Source: Hyphomicrobiales bacterium
Lineage (GTDB): Bacteria > Pseudomonadota > Alphaproteobacteria > Rhizobiales > Beijerinckiaceae
Length of the DNA stretch: 54,107 nucleotides
NCBI GenBank assembly: GCA_019247605.1
Contig: JAFBAS010000106.1
Location: forward strand, 1 to 54,107
Direction: 5' to 3'
Below the pieces are notes generated by a model. The model ran no database searches. It saw only the letters and a list, made by a program, of their open reading frames with translations, and was not told where the DNA came from. The translations under genes were made by a program, and so were the position numbers. The first letter of the stretch is position 1. Every line of letters begins with the position of its first letter. Shown one piece after another: positions 17,972 through 27,316 of the stretch.

Positions 17972-18784
17972 ATGTTCCCCGCAACTCATCCCGTTTCCGA
18001 GCGCCTCGGTGCGATCGCCTCGCGCCTCGCGGCTCGGATTCCCAAGGCCGCGCGCCGCACCGCCACGTCCTTGGCCGACATCGTCTATCCACCCTCATGC
18101 ATGGTGTGCCAAGGGGCGACCGCGGAGCCCGGCGCGCTTTGCGCCCAATGCTGGGGGAGGCTTCGCCTCATCGAAAGGCCCTATTGCGAGCGGCTCGGCA
18201 CGCCTTTTTCGGTCGACGCGGGCGCCACGCTCCTCTCGCCTGCCGCGATCGCGAACCCGCCGGTTTATAGCCGCGCGCGCGCCGTCGCTCGCTTCGACGA
18301 GACGGCGCGGCTTTTGGCGCATCGGCTCAAATATGGCGACCGGCTCGACCTTGCCTGGACGCTTTCGGGCTGGATGGCACGGGCCGGCGCGGAGCTTCTC
18401 GCCGAGGCGGACCTCGTCGTGCCGGTGGCGATGCATCGCCATCGGCTTTGGAAGCGGCGCTTCAACCAGGCGGCCCTTTTGGCCGAGGGGATCGCGCGCC
18501 GTTCCGGCAAGCGGGTCGACGCCTTCGCGCTCGCGCGCAAGCGCCCGACACCGCCGCAGGTCGGGCTCACGCGGGTCGAACGGCAGGCCAATCTCGCGGG
18601 CGCTTTCGAGGTCGGCGAAGAGGCAAGGGCGCGGGTGGCGGGGATGCGGGTGGTGCTCGTCGACGATGTGCTCACCACCGGCGCCACCGCCAACGCGGCC
18701 GCCCGCGCGCTCCTGCGCGGGGGGGCGCAAGCCGTGGATGTCCTTGTTTTTGCAACGGTCGTGCATGACGGTGTTGGTGCATGA
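17972..18784 (+). CDS. comF: ComF family phosphoribosyltransferase-like protein
   Basis: A 270-residue protein. Near residues 36-56 it has the ComF zinc-finger-like pattern PPSCMVCQG...CAQCWGRL, and the C-terminal half carries the PRPP-binding loop VVLVDDVLTTGATANA. KYGDRLDLAW and LWKRRFNQAALLAEG are conserved ComF segments. ComF supports DNA uptake in competent bacteria, but is widespread in others with unknown role. It is followed by a glutaredoxin gene 48 bp downstream. Confidence 0.9.
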   Translation: MFPATHPVSERLGAIASRLAARIPKAARRTATSLADIVYPPSCMVCQGATAEPGALCAQCWGRLRLIERPYCERLGTPFSVDAGATLLSPAAIANPPVYSRARAVARFDETARLLAHRLKYGDRLDLAWTLSGWMARAGAELLAEADLVVPVAMHRHRLWKRRFNQAALLAEGIARRSGKRVDAFALARKRPTPPQVGLTRVERQANLAGAFEVGEEARARVAGMRVVLVDDVLTTGATANAAARALLRGGAQAVDVLVFATVVHDGVGA

Positions 18785-18832
18785 CGCTTTTGCGACTACA
18801 TGAGGACCCCGGCGGACAATCGAGGCTCGAGC

Positions 18833-19117
18833 ATGCGTGAAGTGACCATCTACACCAGGGCCTGGTGCCCCTATTGCCACGATGCCAAGGCGCTTTTGAC
18901 CCGCAAAGGGGTCGATTTCACCGAGATCGAGATCGACAAGCAGCCTGAGCGGCGCGCCGAAATGCTCGAGCGCTCGGGCGGGCAGCGCACCGTGCCGCAG
19001 GTTTTCGTCGGCGAAACCCATGTCGGAGGGTGCGACGATCTTTACGCGCTCGATGAGGAAGGCGGGCTCGACCCGCTTCTCGCCGGGAATGCCGAGGTGT
19101 CGAAAGCCTCGCCATGA
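18833..19117 (+). CDS. grxC: Glutaredoxin 3 (GrxC-type dithiol glutaredoxin)
   Basis: A 94-residue glutaredoxin with the dithiol active site WCPYCHDAK near residues 11-19, the cis-proline TVPQVFVGE and the glutathione-binding GGCDDLYALD. It reduces protein disulfides and glutathione mixed disulfides. The start at 18833 gives the usual short N-terminus; an upstream ATG at 18800 would add eleven unconserved residues. Its stop overlaps the DUF1178 start (ATGA at 19114), indicating an operon with that gene. Confidence 0.94.
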   Translation: MREVTIYTRAWCPYCHDAKALLTRKGVDFTEIEIDKQPERRAEMLERSGGQRTVPQVFVGETHVGGCDDLYALDEEGGLDPLLAGNAEVSKASP

Positions 19118-19590
19118 TCTCCTTTACGCTCGCCTGCGAAGCCGGCCATCGCTTCGAGAGCTGGTTTGCCTCCGGCTCTGCCTTTGAAAAGCAGAAAAAA
19201 CGCCGGCTCGTCACCTGCCCGTTTTGCGGCTCGGCCAAGGTCGAGAAATCCGTTATGGCGCCCGCCGTGGCGCGCACGGACAACCGAAGCCGAATGGTCG
19301 AAACGCCCGCCCCTGCCGCGACGCCGTCGCCTCAGCCCGCTCAGCCGCATGCCGTGCTCGGCGAGCCCGAGCGTCAGCTCCGCGACATGATCCGCGCCTT
19401 GCGCAAGCATGTGGCCGAGAATTCCGATTACGTCGGCCGCAAATTTCCCGAAGAGGCGCGCCAGATGCATCAGGGCGAGATCGAGCACCGCTCGATTTGG
19501 GGCGAAGCCTCACCCGAGGAAGCAAAGGCGCTGGCCGAGGAAGGCGTCGAGGTCCACCCCTTGCCGATGCTTCCGGACGAGCGCAACTGA
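19114..19590 (+). CDS. DUF1178 family protein
   Basis: A 158-residue conserved alphaproteobacterial protein. The N-terminal LACEAGHRFESWF and VTCPFCGSAKVEKS give the Cys-His and CxxC arrangement of a zinc-ribbon-like DUF1178 domain, followed by a proline-rich stretch and a conserved acidic C-terminus (RKFPEEARQMHQGE). Function unknown. It is coupled to the glutaredoxin gene by a 4-bp overlap. Confidence 0.9.
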   Translation: MISFTLACEAGHRFESWFASGSAFEKQKKRRLVTCPFCGSAKVEKSVMAPAVARTDNRSRMVETPAPAATPSPQPAQPHAVLGEPERQLRDMIRALRKHVAENSDYVGRKFPEEARQMHQGEIEHRSIWGEASPEEAKALAEEGVEVHPLPMLPDERN

Positions 19591-19681
19591 AGGGGCGCTC
19601 TCCTGCTTTATGGACTCATCTCCGCTCTTGCCCGCGAGCCGTCGTGGCCGCGCGTCACGCCGCACACCACCCCCACTCCGC

Positions 19682-19705
19682 ATGGCCGGGCGTCGGCCCG
19701 GCCAT
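19682..19705. terminator. Palindromic stem-loop between convergent genes
   Basis: ATGGCCGGGC (19682-19691) and GCCCGGCCAT (19696-19705) form a perfect 10-bp stem with a GTCG loop, followed by a CCATGCCTTCCTT tail. It lies between the DUF1178 gene and the TPR-sulfotransferase gene, which converge, so it could terminate both. Stem and tail resemble the palindromes of the array at 32.5-33.5 kb, so it belongs to a dispersed family. Confidence 0.6.
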
Positions 19706-19778
19706 CCATGCCTTCCTTGCGGTAACGTGCGGACCGAGGAAGGCGCAGATGCGCGCACCGATTGCGCGCAGGACGGGG

Positions 19779-21947
19779 TTAAAGCGTCCGCGTCACGGCC
19801 TCGCCAATGCCGTCACTGACGGGCGTTGGGCGATACTTCAGCTCCATCAAGAGCGGCGCCAGGAGATCCTCGTAGGGTTTCCACCGGCCGATCGAGCTGT
19901 TGTAGATCGGGCGGCGCACTTGCGTGGCGCTCGCGGTCTTCACCGGGCGCTTGTTGCGGTGGAACGCAAGGCACGCATCGTCCCATTCGAGCCCCGCATG
20001 CGCGATGATGCGGCGTGCCTCGCTCTCGAGGTCGGCGACCACATCCTCGTAGCGTACATCGATCATCACGCCCTTCGGCAGGATTTCGCGCCAATGCGCC
20101 ATGAGGCGCTCATAGGCGCGATAGAAGCGGCCGAGCTCGCCGAGGTCATAGGTGTGGTTCTGCTCGTGCGAGAAGAGCTTCGAGAAACAGGAGAGGCAGG
20201 TGTCGATCGGATCGCGCACCGTGTGGATGATGCGCGCATTCGGCATCGCGAGATGAATGAGCCCGACATAGTAGAAGTTCGACGGCATCTTATCGGTGAC
20301 GCGCGGCGCGTCCGGCGCGAGCGCCTGGACGCGCCGGACGTAATCCTCACCGAACTCGCGAAGCCGTTTCGCATTCATCGAAGGCACGAAGCCCGGATAT
20401 AGCCAATCGCTACCGTCGGACCGGCGGATCGATTGCGTCACTTCGTGCATCTCACGAAGCTCGCCGGCGCCGTGGACTTGCGGGTGGCTCGACAGGATCT
20501 GTTCGACGAGCGTCGTTCCCGAGCGCGGCATGCCGAGGATGAACACCGGCACTTTCGATGAGGCGCCCTGGCCTTTTTTCTCGCGCATCAGCTTCTTGGT
20601 GAAGGTCCCGATGATCTCGTCGAAGAGCGCGAGATTGGCCGGCTCGTCATATTCGATTTTGCCGCGCTTCATCTTGTTGCCGCGCAGCATGTGGTCGAAG
20701 GCGTCGCCGTGGCGCTCGAGATCCGCATAGGCCTTGGCGAGGGCAAAATGGAGCTGGGTGCGGTCGGTCTCGGAAAGCACGTCGCCTTCCCCGATCATCC
20801 CTTCCATGGCGGCAAGATGCGCGTCGCCTTCCTTGAATTTCTTGGCGTCGGCGAGGTTGAAGTAGGCGCCGGTCGAGCGCGGGTCGAGCTCGAGCGCCTT
20901 TACGTAGCTCTCGGTCGCCTCGGTGAAGCGGCCGAGCTCTTTGAGCGCATTGCCCATGTTGTTGTAGGCGTCCGAAAGGTCGGGCTTCTTGGCGAGCGCC
21001 TTGCGGAAGCATTCGAGCGCCTGCTCGGATTTCCCTTCGTCGAAAAGCACATTGCCCATGATGTTGATGGCGTCTGCGTCGTCGGGCTTGAGCGAGAGCG
21101 CCCGCTCGACCGCGGCGCGCGCTTCCACTGTCTTGTGCTGCGCCAACAGGGTTGACGCGAGATAAGTGTGCGTCTGGTGGTTGTCGGGACGGATCGCGGC
21201 CGATTGCGAAAGCAGCATCAAGGCTTCATCGAAGCGGTCGAGATCCTTCACGGCGAGCGCGAGGTTGTTGAGCGTCAACGGGTCGATCGGGTTGAGCGCG
21301 AGCGCGCGGCGATACGCCGCTTCCGCCTCGCCGATGCGCTTCAAATCGCGCAGCGCCGTGCCGAGGTTGTTGTGCGCCTCCGCATAGCCGGGCTTCAGCT
21401 CGAGCGCGCGATGATACGAGGGCAGCGATTCCTCGAACTGCTTCTTGGCGCGCAGCCCATTGCCGAGATTGCTGTGGGCCTCCGCGTAATTCGCCGAAAG
21501 CGCGATGGCGCGCCGGTAATGGGTGATCGCCTCGTCGAATTCATCCCGGTCGTAATGCGCGATGCCGAGATTGTTGAAGGCCTCGGCATAATCGGGGCGG
21601 AGCGCAAGGGCTTGGCGCCCCGCCGCGAGGGCCTCATCGAGCCTCCCGGCCAGACGGCACATCTCGCCGAGATTGCAATGGTAGAGCGGCACGCGAGGTT
21701 CGGACGCGATCGCCTGGCGCAAGAGGTCGATGGCGACAGGGAGATTGCCCGCCTGATGCGCGATGATGCCGAGAAGATGCAGCGTCTCGGCATGGCCCGG
21801 CACGGCTTTGAGAATCTGCCGGCACAAATCCTCCGCGGCCGGCAAACGCCCGGCCTGGCGATGCTGCTCGGCGAGCGCCAAAACTTGCGGAAGCGGCATG
21901 ATTTGTTGCGTGGGCGCGCTCGCCGCCGATCCGTTCATCGTGCTCAT
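19779..21947 (-). CDS. TPR-repeat protein with C-terminal sulfotransferase domain
   Basis: A 722-residue protein. Residues about 20-450 are tandem tetratricopeptide repeats (AEAHSNLGNGL, AEAHNNLGTAL, SDAYNNMGNAL). The C-terminal 250 residues start with VFILGMPRSGTTLVEQILSS, the PAPS 5'-phosphosulfate-binding loop, with HTVRDPIDTCLS as the 3'-phosphate region. It would transfer sulfate from PAPS to a protein or glycan held by the TPRs. The ATG at 21947 overlaps the upstream gene's stop (ATGA, 21944-21947). Its first 270 residues closely resemble those of that neighbour, indicating a tandem duplication. Confidence 0.88.
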   Translation of the reverse strand: MSTMNGSAASAPTQQIMPLPQVLALAEQHRQAGRLPAAEDLCRQILKAVPGHAETLHLLGIIAHQAGNLPVAIDLLRQAIASEPRVPLYHCNLGEMCRLAGRLDEALAAGRQALALRPDYAEAFNNLGIAHYDRDEFDEAITHYRRAIALSANYAEAHSNLGNGLRAKKQFEESLPSYHRALELKPGYAEAHNNLGTALRDLKRIGEAEAAYRRALALNPIDPLTLNNLALAVKDLDRFDEALMLLSQSAAIRPDNHQTHTYLASTLLAQHKTVEARAAVERALSLKPDDADAINIMGNVLFDEGKSEQALECFRKALAKKPDLSDAYNNMGNALKELGRFTEATESYVKALELDPRSTGAYFNLADAKKFKEGDAHLAAMEGMIGEGDVLSETDRTQLHFALAKAYADLERHGDAFDHMLRGNKMKRGKIEYDEPANLALFDEIIGTFTKKLMREKKGQGASSKVPVFILGMPRSGTTLVEQILSSHPQVHGAGELREMHEVTQSIRRSDGSDWLYPGFVPSMNAKRLREFGEDYVRRVQALAPDAPRVTDKMPSNFYYVGLIHLAMPNARIIHTVRDPIDTCLSCFSKLFSHEQNHTYDLGELGRFYRAYERLMAHWREILPKGVMIDVRYEDVVADLESEARRIIAHAGLEWDDACLAFHRNKRPVKTASATQVRRPIYNSSIGRWKPYEDLLAPLLMELKYRPTPVSDGIGEAVTRTL

Positions 21948-23542
21948 CTGCGATTTCGCTCCTGCGCGAGTTCGATCAAGGCTTTGGCGAGGGCATCGAC
22001 GGGCGCTTGCCAGTCGCCGCGTGTCTTTTGCCGGAACAGGCGAAGCGTCGGGTACCAGGGGCTGTCCTCGCGTTCCAGGAGCCAACGCCAATCGGGGACG
22101 AAGGGCAAAAGCATCCAGACGGGTTTGCCCATCGCGCCCGCCAAATGGGCGGGTGCGGTGTCGACCGTGATGAGAAGATCGAGCGCCGAAAGCGCGCCCG
22201 CCGTTTGTGCGAAATCGCCGAGCTCAGGGGAAAGGTCGGTGACGAGGTCGGGCAGGCGATCGCCCGGCCGCGCACCGATCTGCAGGCTGAAGAAGCGTAC
22301 GCCCTTCACGTCGAGGATCGGCGCCAAGGTCGAAAACGCGACCGTGCGATCGACATCGTTCAAGTGCTTGGGGCTGCCGGCCCAGACGAGGCCGACCTTT
22401 AATTCCGGCGCTTGCCCGACAAGTGCCGCAAAGCGCGCCGCGTTCGCTTGGCTCGCGAACATGTAAGGGATCGTCGCCGGGATGGTGTCCGGCATCGTGC
22501 CGAAAAGATGCGGCAGGCTGAGCAAGCTGCATTGCGCATCGGTCGCCGGGAGCGTCTCGCCTTCGGCGACGAGCTCGAGCCAGGGCATGGCGTCGCCGAT
22601 TAGCGGACGCAAGGGCCTCTGCACATGCAAGACGAGTTTTGCGCCGCGCTCGCGCAAGAGCGGCAGATAGCGGCAGAAGTTGAGCGTATCGCCGAGGCCT
22701 TGCTCGCAATAGACGAGAAAGCGCTTGCCGCGCGGATCCTCGCCTCTCCAGGGCGTCGTGATGGGCGGACGCGACGGGAGCTCGGAAGAGCGCCAGCGCC
22801 ATTCGTATTCCACGAAGCCCTCCGCGAACCGTCCGCGCAGGAGGAGGTTCATGGCGAGGCCGCTATGAGCGTTGCCGTGCAAAGGCTGCAACGCGATGGC
22901 CCGACGAAAATCGGCGACGGCGTCATCGAAGCGCGCCTGGAGATGGAAGGTGAGCGCGCGGTTGCTGAAAGCGTCGGCGAAGTCGGGCTTGAGCTCGAGC
23001 GCGCGCGTGTAGGCGGGGATCGCCTCGTCGAGCCGACGCAAGGCGCGCAGCGCATTGCCGAGATTGCTGTGGGCTTGGGCGTAGGCCGGCGCGAGCTCGA
23101 TGGCGCGGCGATATTGAGCTACCGCTTCTTCGAATTCGCCGCGATCGTAATGCGCGATGCCGAGATTGTTGAGCGCTTCCGGATAAGTCGGACGAAGCGC
23201 GAGCGCCTGCCGGCCTGCGGCGAGCGCCTCGTCGACGCGCCCGGCGAGACGGCACATCTCGCCGAGATTGCAATGGTAGAGCGGGACGCGCGGGTCGGAC
23301 GCGACCGCCTGGCGCAAGAGCTCGATCGCGACCGCTGCATTGCCGACTTGATGCGCAATGATGCCTAGAAGATGCAGCGTCTCGGCGTGCCCGGGCACCG
23401 CCTCGAGGATTTGCCGGCACAGCCCCTCGGCGGCCTGAAGCCGCCCCGCTTGGCGATGCTGTTCGGCAAGCGCGAAAGCTTGCGGGAGGGAGACTGCGTG
23501 CCGAGGTTGGATAAGATCGGCCGTGGAGCCGGGAGCGCTCAT
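21944..23542 (-). CDS. TPR-repeat protein with C-terminal glycosyltransferase-like domain
   Basis: About 532 residues from the ATG at 23542. That start aligns with the N-terminus of the downstream paralogue; upstream in-frame starts are less well supported. Residues about 20-260 are TPRs (PEALNNLGIAHYDRGEFEEA, AQAHSNLGNALRAL). The C-terminal half carries LVYCEQGLGDTLNFCRYLP, VGLVWAGSPKH and VDTAPAHLAGAMGKPVW, the pattern of GT9/GT41-like nucleotide-sugar transferases. No signal peptide is obvious. It probably glycosylates a protein or surface glycan and is coupled to the sulfotransferase gene by a 4-bp overlap. Confidence 0.85.
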   Translation of the reverse strand: MSAPGSTADLIQPRHAVSLPQAFALAEQHRQAGRLQAAEGLCRQILEAVPGHAETLHLLGIIAHQVGNAAVAIELLRQAVASDPRVPLYHCNLGEMCRLAGRVDEALAAGRQALALRPTYPEALNNLGIAHYDRGEFEEAVAQYRRAIELAPAYAQAHSNLGNALRALRRLDEAIPAYTRALELKPDFADAFSNRALTFHLQARFDDAVADFRRAIALQPLHGNAHSGLAMNLLLRGRFAEGFVEYEWRWRSSELPSRPPITTPWRGEDPRGKRFLVYCEQGLGDTLNFCRYLPLLRERGAKLVLHVQRPLRPLIGDAMPWLELVAEGETLPATDAQCSLLSLPHLFGTMPDTIPATIPYMFASQANAARFAALVGQAPELKVGLVWAGSPKHLNDVDRTVAFSTLAPILDVKGVRFFSLQIGARPGDRLPDLVTDLSPELGDFAQTAGALSALDLLITVDTAPAHLAGAMGKPVWMLLPFVPDWRWLLEREDSPWYPTLRLFRQKTRGDWQAPVDALAKALIELAQERNRR

Positions 23543-23708
23543 GGAGTGAAAAATAGTCGCGACATGAAGCTTCATCCCACGAGGAAGGGCGACGAATTGA
23601 GCTAGGCTAGTGCTTCCTAGCGAGACTGCGCGCAAGCGTAAAGATCAGGCTAAAAGGAGTTCTAACAGAGTTAGCGTTGCTGCGGCCCGGAAAAAGGCTC
23701 CTCTGAAA

Positions 23709-24668
23709 CTACTCCACCCCGACCAGCGCCTTTGCGAAATCGCGTGCCGAGAACGGCTCGAGATCATCGACGCTTTCTCCAACACCAATGAGATGGATCG
23801 GCAGGTGGAACTTTGCGGCGATGCCGACGAGGATTCCGCCTCTTGCGGTTCCGTCGAGTTTCGTCATCACGAGGCCGGTCACGCCCGCCGTCCTGGCGAA
23901 GATCTCGACTTGCGACAGGGCGTTCTGGCCGACGGTCGCGTCGAGCACGAGAAGCACCGCATGCGGGGCGGTGGCATCGAGCTTCTTGATCGAGCGCACG
24001 ATCTTCTCGAGCTCGCCCATGAGCTCGGTGCGATTTTGCAAACGTCCGGCCGTGTCGACCAAAAGGACGTCCACGCCCTGTTCGCGCGCAGTGGAAAGCG
24101 CCTCGAAGGCGAGGCCCGCCGCGTCCGCCCCTTGCCGGCCCGCCATCACGGGCGTGCCGGTGCGTTCGCCCCAGAGGCGGAGCTGCTCGATGGCAGCTGC
24201 CCGGAAGGTGTCGCCTGCCGCGAACATCACCTTGCGGCCTTGCGCCGCGAGCTTGGCGCCGAGCTTGCCGATGGTCGTGGTCTTGCCCGAGCCGTTCACC
24301 CCGACCATCAAGACCACAAAGGGCTTGTGCTCGGGCGCGATCTCGAGCGGCCGCGCCACCGGCGCGAGGAGCGCTTCGATCTCGTCGACCAGGATGGCTT
24401 TCACCGCGCCCGGATCGAGATCGCGTCCGTAACGTGCGGACCCGATGGCGCGCGTGACGCGCATCGCCGTGTCGACCCCGAGATCGGCGCGAAGCAGAAG
24501 ATCCTCGAAATCCTCGAGCGTGGCGGCATCGAGCTTGCGCTTGTTGAAGAGGTCGGCGATGCCGGTGGAAAGCCCCGTGGAAGAGCGTCTGAGCCCGTCC
24601 TTGAGACGGCCCCACCACGAGCCGCGAGCTTGTTCCGGGGTCTGGCCTTGCGCAGTTTCCTTGGTCAT
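23709..24668 (-). CDS. ftsY: Signal recognition particle receptor FtsY
   Basis: A 319-residue SRP GTPase that docks ribosome-SRP complexes at the membrane. After a short N domain (GLSTGIADLFNKRKLD) the G domain shows G1 GVNGSGKTTTIGKLG, the I-box DTFRAAAIEQLRLW, G3 DTAGRLQN and G4 TKLDGTARGG. The acidic A domain is very short, which is common in alphaproteobacteria. It is divergent from the pseudouridine synthase gene with about 23 bp between starts. Confidence 0.97.
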   Translation of the reverse strand: MTKETAQGQTPEQARGSWWGRLKDGLRRSSTGLSTGIADLFNKRKLDAATLEDFEDLLLRADLGVDTAMRVTRAIGSARYGRDLDPGAVKAILVDEIEALLAPVARPLEIAPEHKPFVVLMVGVNGSGKTTTIGKLGAKLAAQGRKVMFAAGDTFRAAAIEQLRLWGERTGTPVMAGRQGADAAGLAFEALSTAREQGVDVLLVDTAGRLQNRTELMGELEKIVRSIKKLDATAPHAVLLVLDATVGQNALSQVEIFARTAGVTGLVMTKLDGTARGGILVGIAAKFHLPIHLIGVGESVDDLEPFSARDFAKALVGVE

Positions 24669-24691
24669 CGGTTTCCGTTACCCCGTCGGCC

Positions 24692-25426
24692 ATGACATCG
24701 GAAGAGCTTCTCGGTCGCATCCTCTACCGCGACGCCTTGGCAATCATCCTCGACAAGCCCGCCGGGATGCCGGTCCATGCCGGGCCGAGGAACGCCATCG
24801 AGCGCAACGGCGAGGGCGCCGTGCCCCTCACCTCGTTCTTCGACGCGTTGCGCTTCGGCTTGCCGCGGCGACCAGAGCTCGCGCACAGGCTCGATCGCGA
24901 GACCTCGGGATGCCTCGCGCTCGGTCGCAACCGGTCAGCACTCGAAAAGCTGGGGGCGCTCTTCCAATCCGGCAAGGTCGCCAAGACCTATTGGGCCGTC
25001 GTCGCCGGCGGTCCGCATGAAGAAGAGGGCGTGATCGATCTCCCGCTCGGACGCCGCGATCCCTCGCGTGGCTGGTGGATGAAGGTCGATCCGAACGGCG
25101 TTGCCGCGATGACCCGCTGGCGCGTCATCGGGCGAGCGCCCATGCGCGACTTTTCGCCGACGCTTACCGCGCTCGCGCTGGAGCCCGTGACGGGCCGCAC
25201 CCATCAACTGCGCGTTCATTGCGCCGCCATGGGCTGGCCCATCCTCGGCGACGCCGTGTACGGGAAGGCGCCGCGCTCGGGAGAACCGCGATTGCACCTG
25301 CACGCCCGCGCCCTCGAGCTTCCGCTTTACCCGAAACGCGAGCCGGTTCGTGCCGTCGCACCCATCCCCGAGCGCATGCGTCTCAATCTTTCGGCTTGTT
25401 GTGTCGTGGAAGACACATTCGCCTGA
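24692..25426 (+). CDS. RluA-family RNA pseudouridine synthase
   Basis: A 244-residue enzyme. The catalytic motif HRLDRETSGCLAL (residues 66-78) contains the essential aspartate, and PVTGRTHQLRVHCAAMGWP is the conserved RluA/RluC C-terminal block. No S4 domain precedes the catalytic domain. It converts specific uridines in rRNA or tRNA to pseudouridine; the target position cannot be assigned. Confidence 0.9.
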   Translation: MTSEELLGRILYRDALAIILDKPAGMPVHAGPRNAIERNGEGAVPLTSFFDALRFGLPRRPELAHRLDRETSGCLALGRNRSALEKLGALFQSGKVAKTYWAVVAGGPHEEEGVIDLPLGRRDPSRGWWMKVDPNGVAAMTRWRVIGRAPMRDFSPTLTALALEPVTGRTHQLRVHCAAMGWPILGDAVYGKAPRSGEPRLHLHARALELPLYPKREPVRAVAPIPERMRLNLSACCVVEDTFA

Positions 25427-25460
25427 TCGATCAAGGCTTGCGCGACCGAGCCTCGTGAGG

Positions 25461-25500
25461 CCCTCCCCGCCGCGACTGCGTCGCGGGGGGAGGGAGGTGG
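25461..25500. repeat. GC-rich palindromic repeat (family R2) downstream of pseudouridine synthase gene
   Basis: CCCTCCCC at the left pairs with GGGGAGGG at 25487-25494, with an inner stem around CCGCGAC/GTCGCGG. The following AGGTGG is shared with the copy at 50022-50061. It lies between two convergent genes and may act as a terminator. Confidence 0.7.
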
Positions 25501-25543
25501 AAACGTCGGCCTGCGCAGACGCGGGCGATGCGGGGCGGGGCGG

Positions 25544-26902
25544 TCAAAACCGGATCGTCGGGCCGCCTGAAAAAATGAGGTCGCGGAGCCGGTAATTCGG
25601 CACGGTGGAGACGGTGCGCATATATTGCACCGTGAGCGCGAAGCCGAAATTCTTGTAGAAGATCATGTCCAGCGTAATGCCGCCGCGCCATTGGCGATCG
25701 AGACGCGTGATCGAGGGGTCGATGAGCGGATCGGGCGCGCCATAAGGCGTGTAGGAAAACCCGACGAAGGGGGCGACCGTCCAGCTCTGCTCCGTTTGCG
25801 CGAAGCTCGGCGCGGCGAATGAATAGGGAAGCGCGAATTCGGCGGTGAAGTCGTTATAGGCGTAGGGCTTGTAGGTCGCCGTCGCCTTCGAATAGGTGAT
25901 GCGGCCCTGCCAGGTGAGCCCCGCGATCATCGGCAAAGGACCCGAGCCGATCACGTAACCGATGATCTGGTGGCCATCCTGCAGCGTCGCGGTCTCGTAA
26001 TCCTTCGAGTTGCTGTAGGTGCGGTCGCGGTATTCGACGCCGGGATCGACGATGGCCCCTCCCGGGAGCTGGAAGCGCAGCGAAACGCCCGCACCGAGCG
26101 TGCCGAGATAGGGGTGATCGCCGAGCGTCACGTAATTGCCGAGCACGTAAGGGTGGATCGACGTGCCCCTCGCGGTGTCGAGCGTGAGACGCGGCCCCGT
26201 GTCGAGCTCGATGAGGCCGAGGTTGAGACGTGTCACCTTGAACTGGCGCGCGTAGTAGCTGACGAGATCGGATTCCCAGCCATCGCCGCGCTCGTCCCCG
26301 AAATCGTAGAAATGGTGAGCGCTCACGATGCCGAACGCGTTCCAATCGGGCGTGCGCTTGAATTGACTGGAAAGCACCGCATCCTGCCCGAGCGCGCGAA
26401 CGATCTCGCTTTCCGGGCCCGCATTGGCGTTGCTTTGGTGGCGCAGCCCCATCTGCGCAAACACCGAAAACGGATTGGCCGAAAGCCCGCGATCGATCGC
26501 GGAGAGGAATTTGGCCACCTGATCGCGCACGTCTTGCGGCGTGTCGGGAGAGGCGATCGCCTCGTTGAAATAGGTCTTAGCCATTTCATAGGAATGCAGC
26601 CTGAAATAGAGGAGGCCGAGTTCGAGTTTCACGCGCGGCAAATTCGGGTTGTAGAACAGCATCCGCTCGAGCGCCCCGATCGCCGCCTCGTAATCGCCGA
26701 GCTTCGTCTCGATCTCCGAGAAGCGGAAGGCGGCATCGAGATCGTTGGGCTTGGCGAGGAGGTGCTTGAACAAAACGTCGGCCTGCGCCTTCAAGTCCGT
26801 GTCGGATGAGGTGGCCGGTTCCGCCCACCCCGCGCCGACAGCGAAAAGCGAGAGCGCCGCGCTGGCAAGCAGAGCCCGAAAGCCGGTCACGGTCGGCGCC
26901 AT
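25544..26902 (-). CDS. TPR-containing outer-membrane beta-barrel protein (Slam/DUF560-like layout)
   Basis: A 452-residue exported protein. Residues 1-27 are a signal peptide (ALLASAALSLFAVGAGWAEP). Residues about 35-140 are TPR-like helices (AIGALERMLFYNPNLPRVKLEL, YFRLHSYEMAKTYF). From HQSNANAGPESE on, alternating hydrophobic strands fill the rest and the protein ends in GGPTIRF, a C-terminal aromatic residue typical of barrel proteins. The layout resembles surface lipoprotein assembly modulators, which move lipoproteins to the cell surface. That function is inference from layout only. Confidence 0.65.
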   Translation of the reverse strand: MAPTVTGFRALLASAALSLFAVGAGWAEPATSSDTDLKAQADVLFKHLLAKPNDLDAAFRFSEIETKLGDYEAAIGALERMLFYNPNLPRVKLELGLLYFRLHSYEMAKTYFNEAIASPDTPQDVRDQVAKFLSAIDRGLSANPFSVFAQMGLRHQSNANAGPESEIVRALGQDAVLSSQFKRTPDWNAFGIVSAHHFYDFGDERGDGWESDLVSYYARQFKVTRLNLGLIELDTGPRLTLDTARGTSIHPYVLGNYVTLGDHPYLGTLGAGVSLRFQLPGGAIVDPGVEYRDRTYSNSKDYETATLQDGHQIIGYVIGSGPLPMIAGLTWQGRITYSKATATYKPYAYNDFTAEFALPYSFAAPSFAQTEQSWTVAPFVGFSYTPYGAPDPLIDPSITRLDRQWRGGITLDMIFYKNFGFALTVQYMRTVSTVPNYRLRDLIFSGGPTIRF

Positions 26903-27316
26903 CGGTTCAGTACCTGCACTTGCGCATGCGCCCAGCCAGGCGCCGCCTAACGTGCGAGCCGGAAGCGTCTTTCACGGAAAACCGAGGCCCGAGAGGATGA
27001 TCGCGAGGTTTGCGTGAAGGCTCGGGAACCCCACCCTCCTCCCGCAACAAAAAGGAGAGCGGTCTCGGCCTTGCCGCCGCGAACCTCGATTTCGCCTGCA
27101 TACCACCCCCGACGTGGTCGCCACGAAGCGCGCGTCGGCTCTGACCTCAATATCGAATGTTATGAATTCCTGCGGTCACGGGTCAACATCGATGCATGAT
27201 CTAAGAAGGCAATCGGCGAAAAGCCGCATCGATTGGTTAAAAGCGTTGCGGTTTTGCAACAATCGCGAGGTCCAATTCAAGTCGGCCGCACTCGAAATGG
27301 CGAAGTCTTGGTTTTT
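26903..27316. other. Intergenic region of 414 bp without a convincing gene
   Basis: Lies between two same-strand genes and should hold the promoter of the TPR/barrel gene (minus strand). Bases 27120-27316 look lower in GC than the flanks. GTTGC (27245-27249) and GCAAC (27256-27260) make a small 5-bp hairpin about 55 bp after the end of the upstream minus-strand gene. Small open frames here show no recognisable domain. Confidence 0.6.

Noticed and set aside
21168-22466. 432-codon open frame on the plus strand
   Set aside because: Antisense to the two TPR genes; its regular pattern is the mirror of the TPR repeat, not an independent protein.
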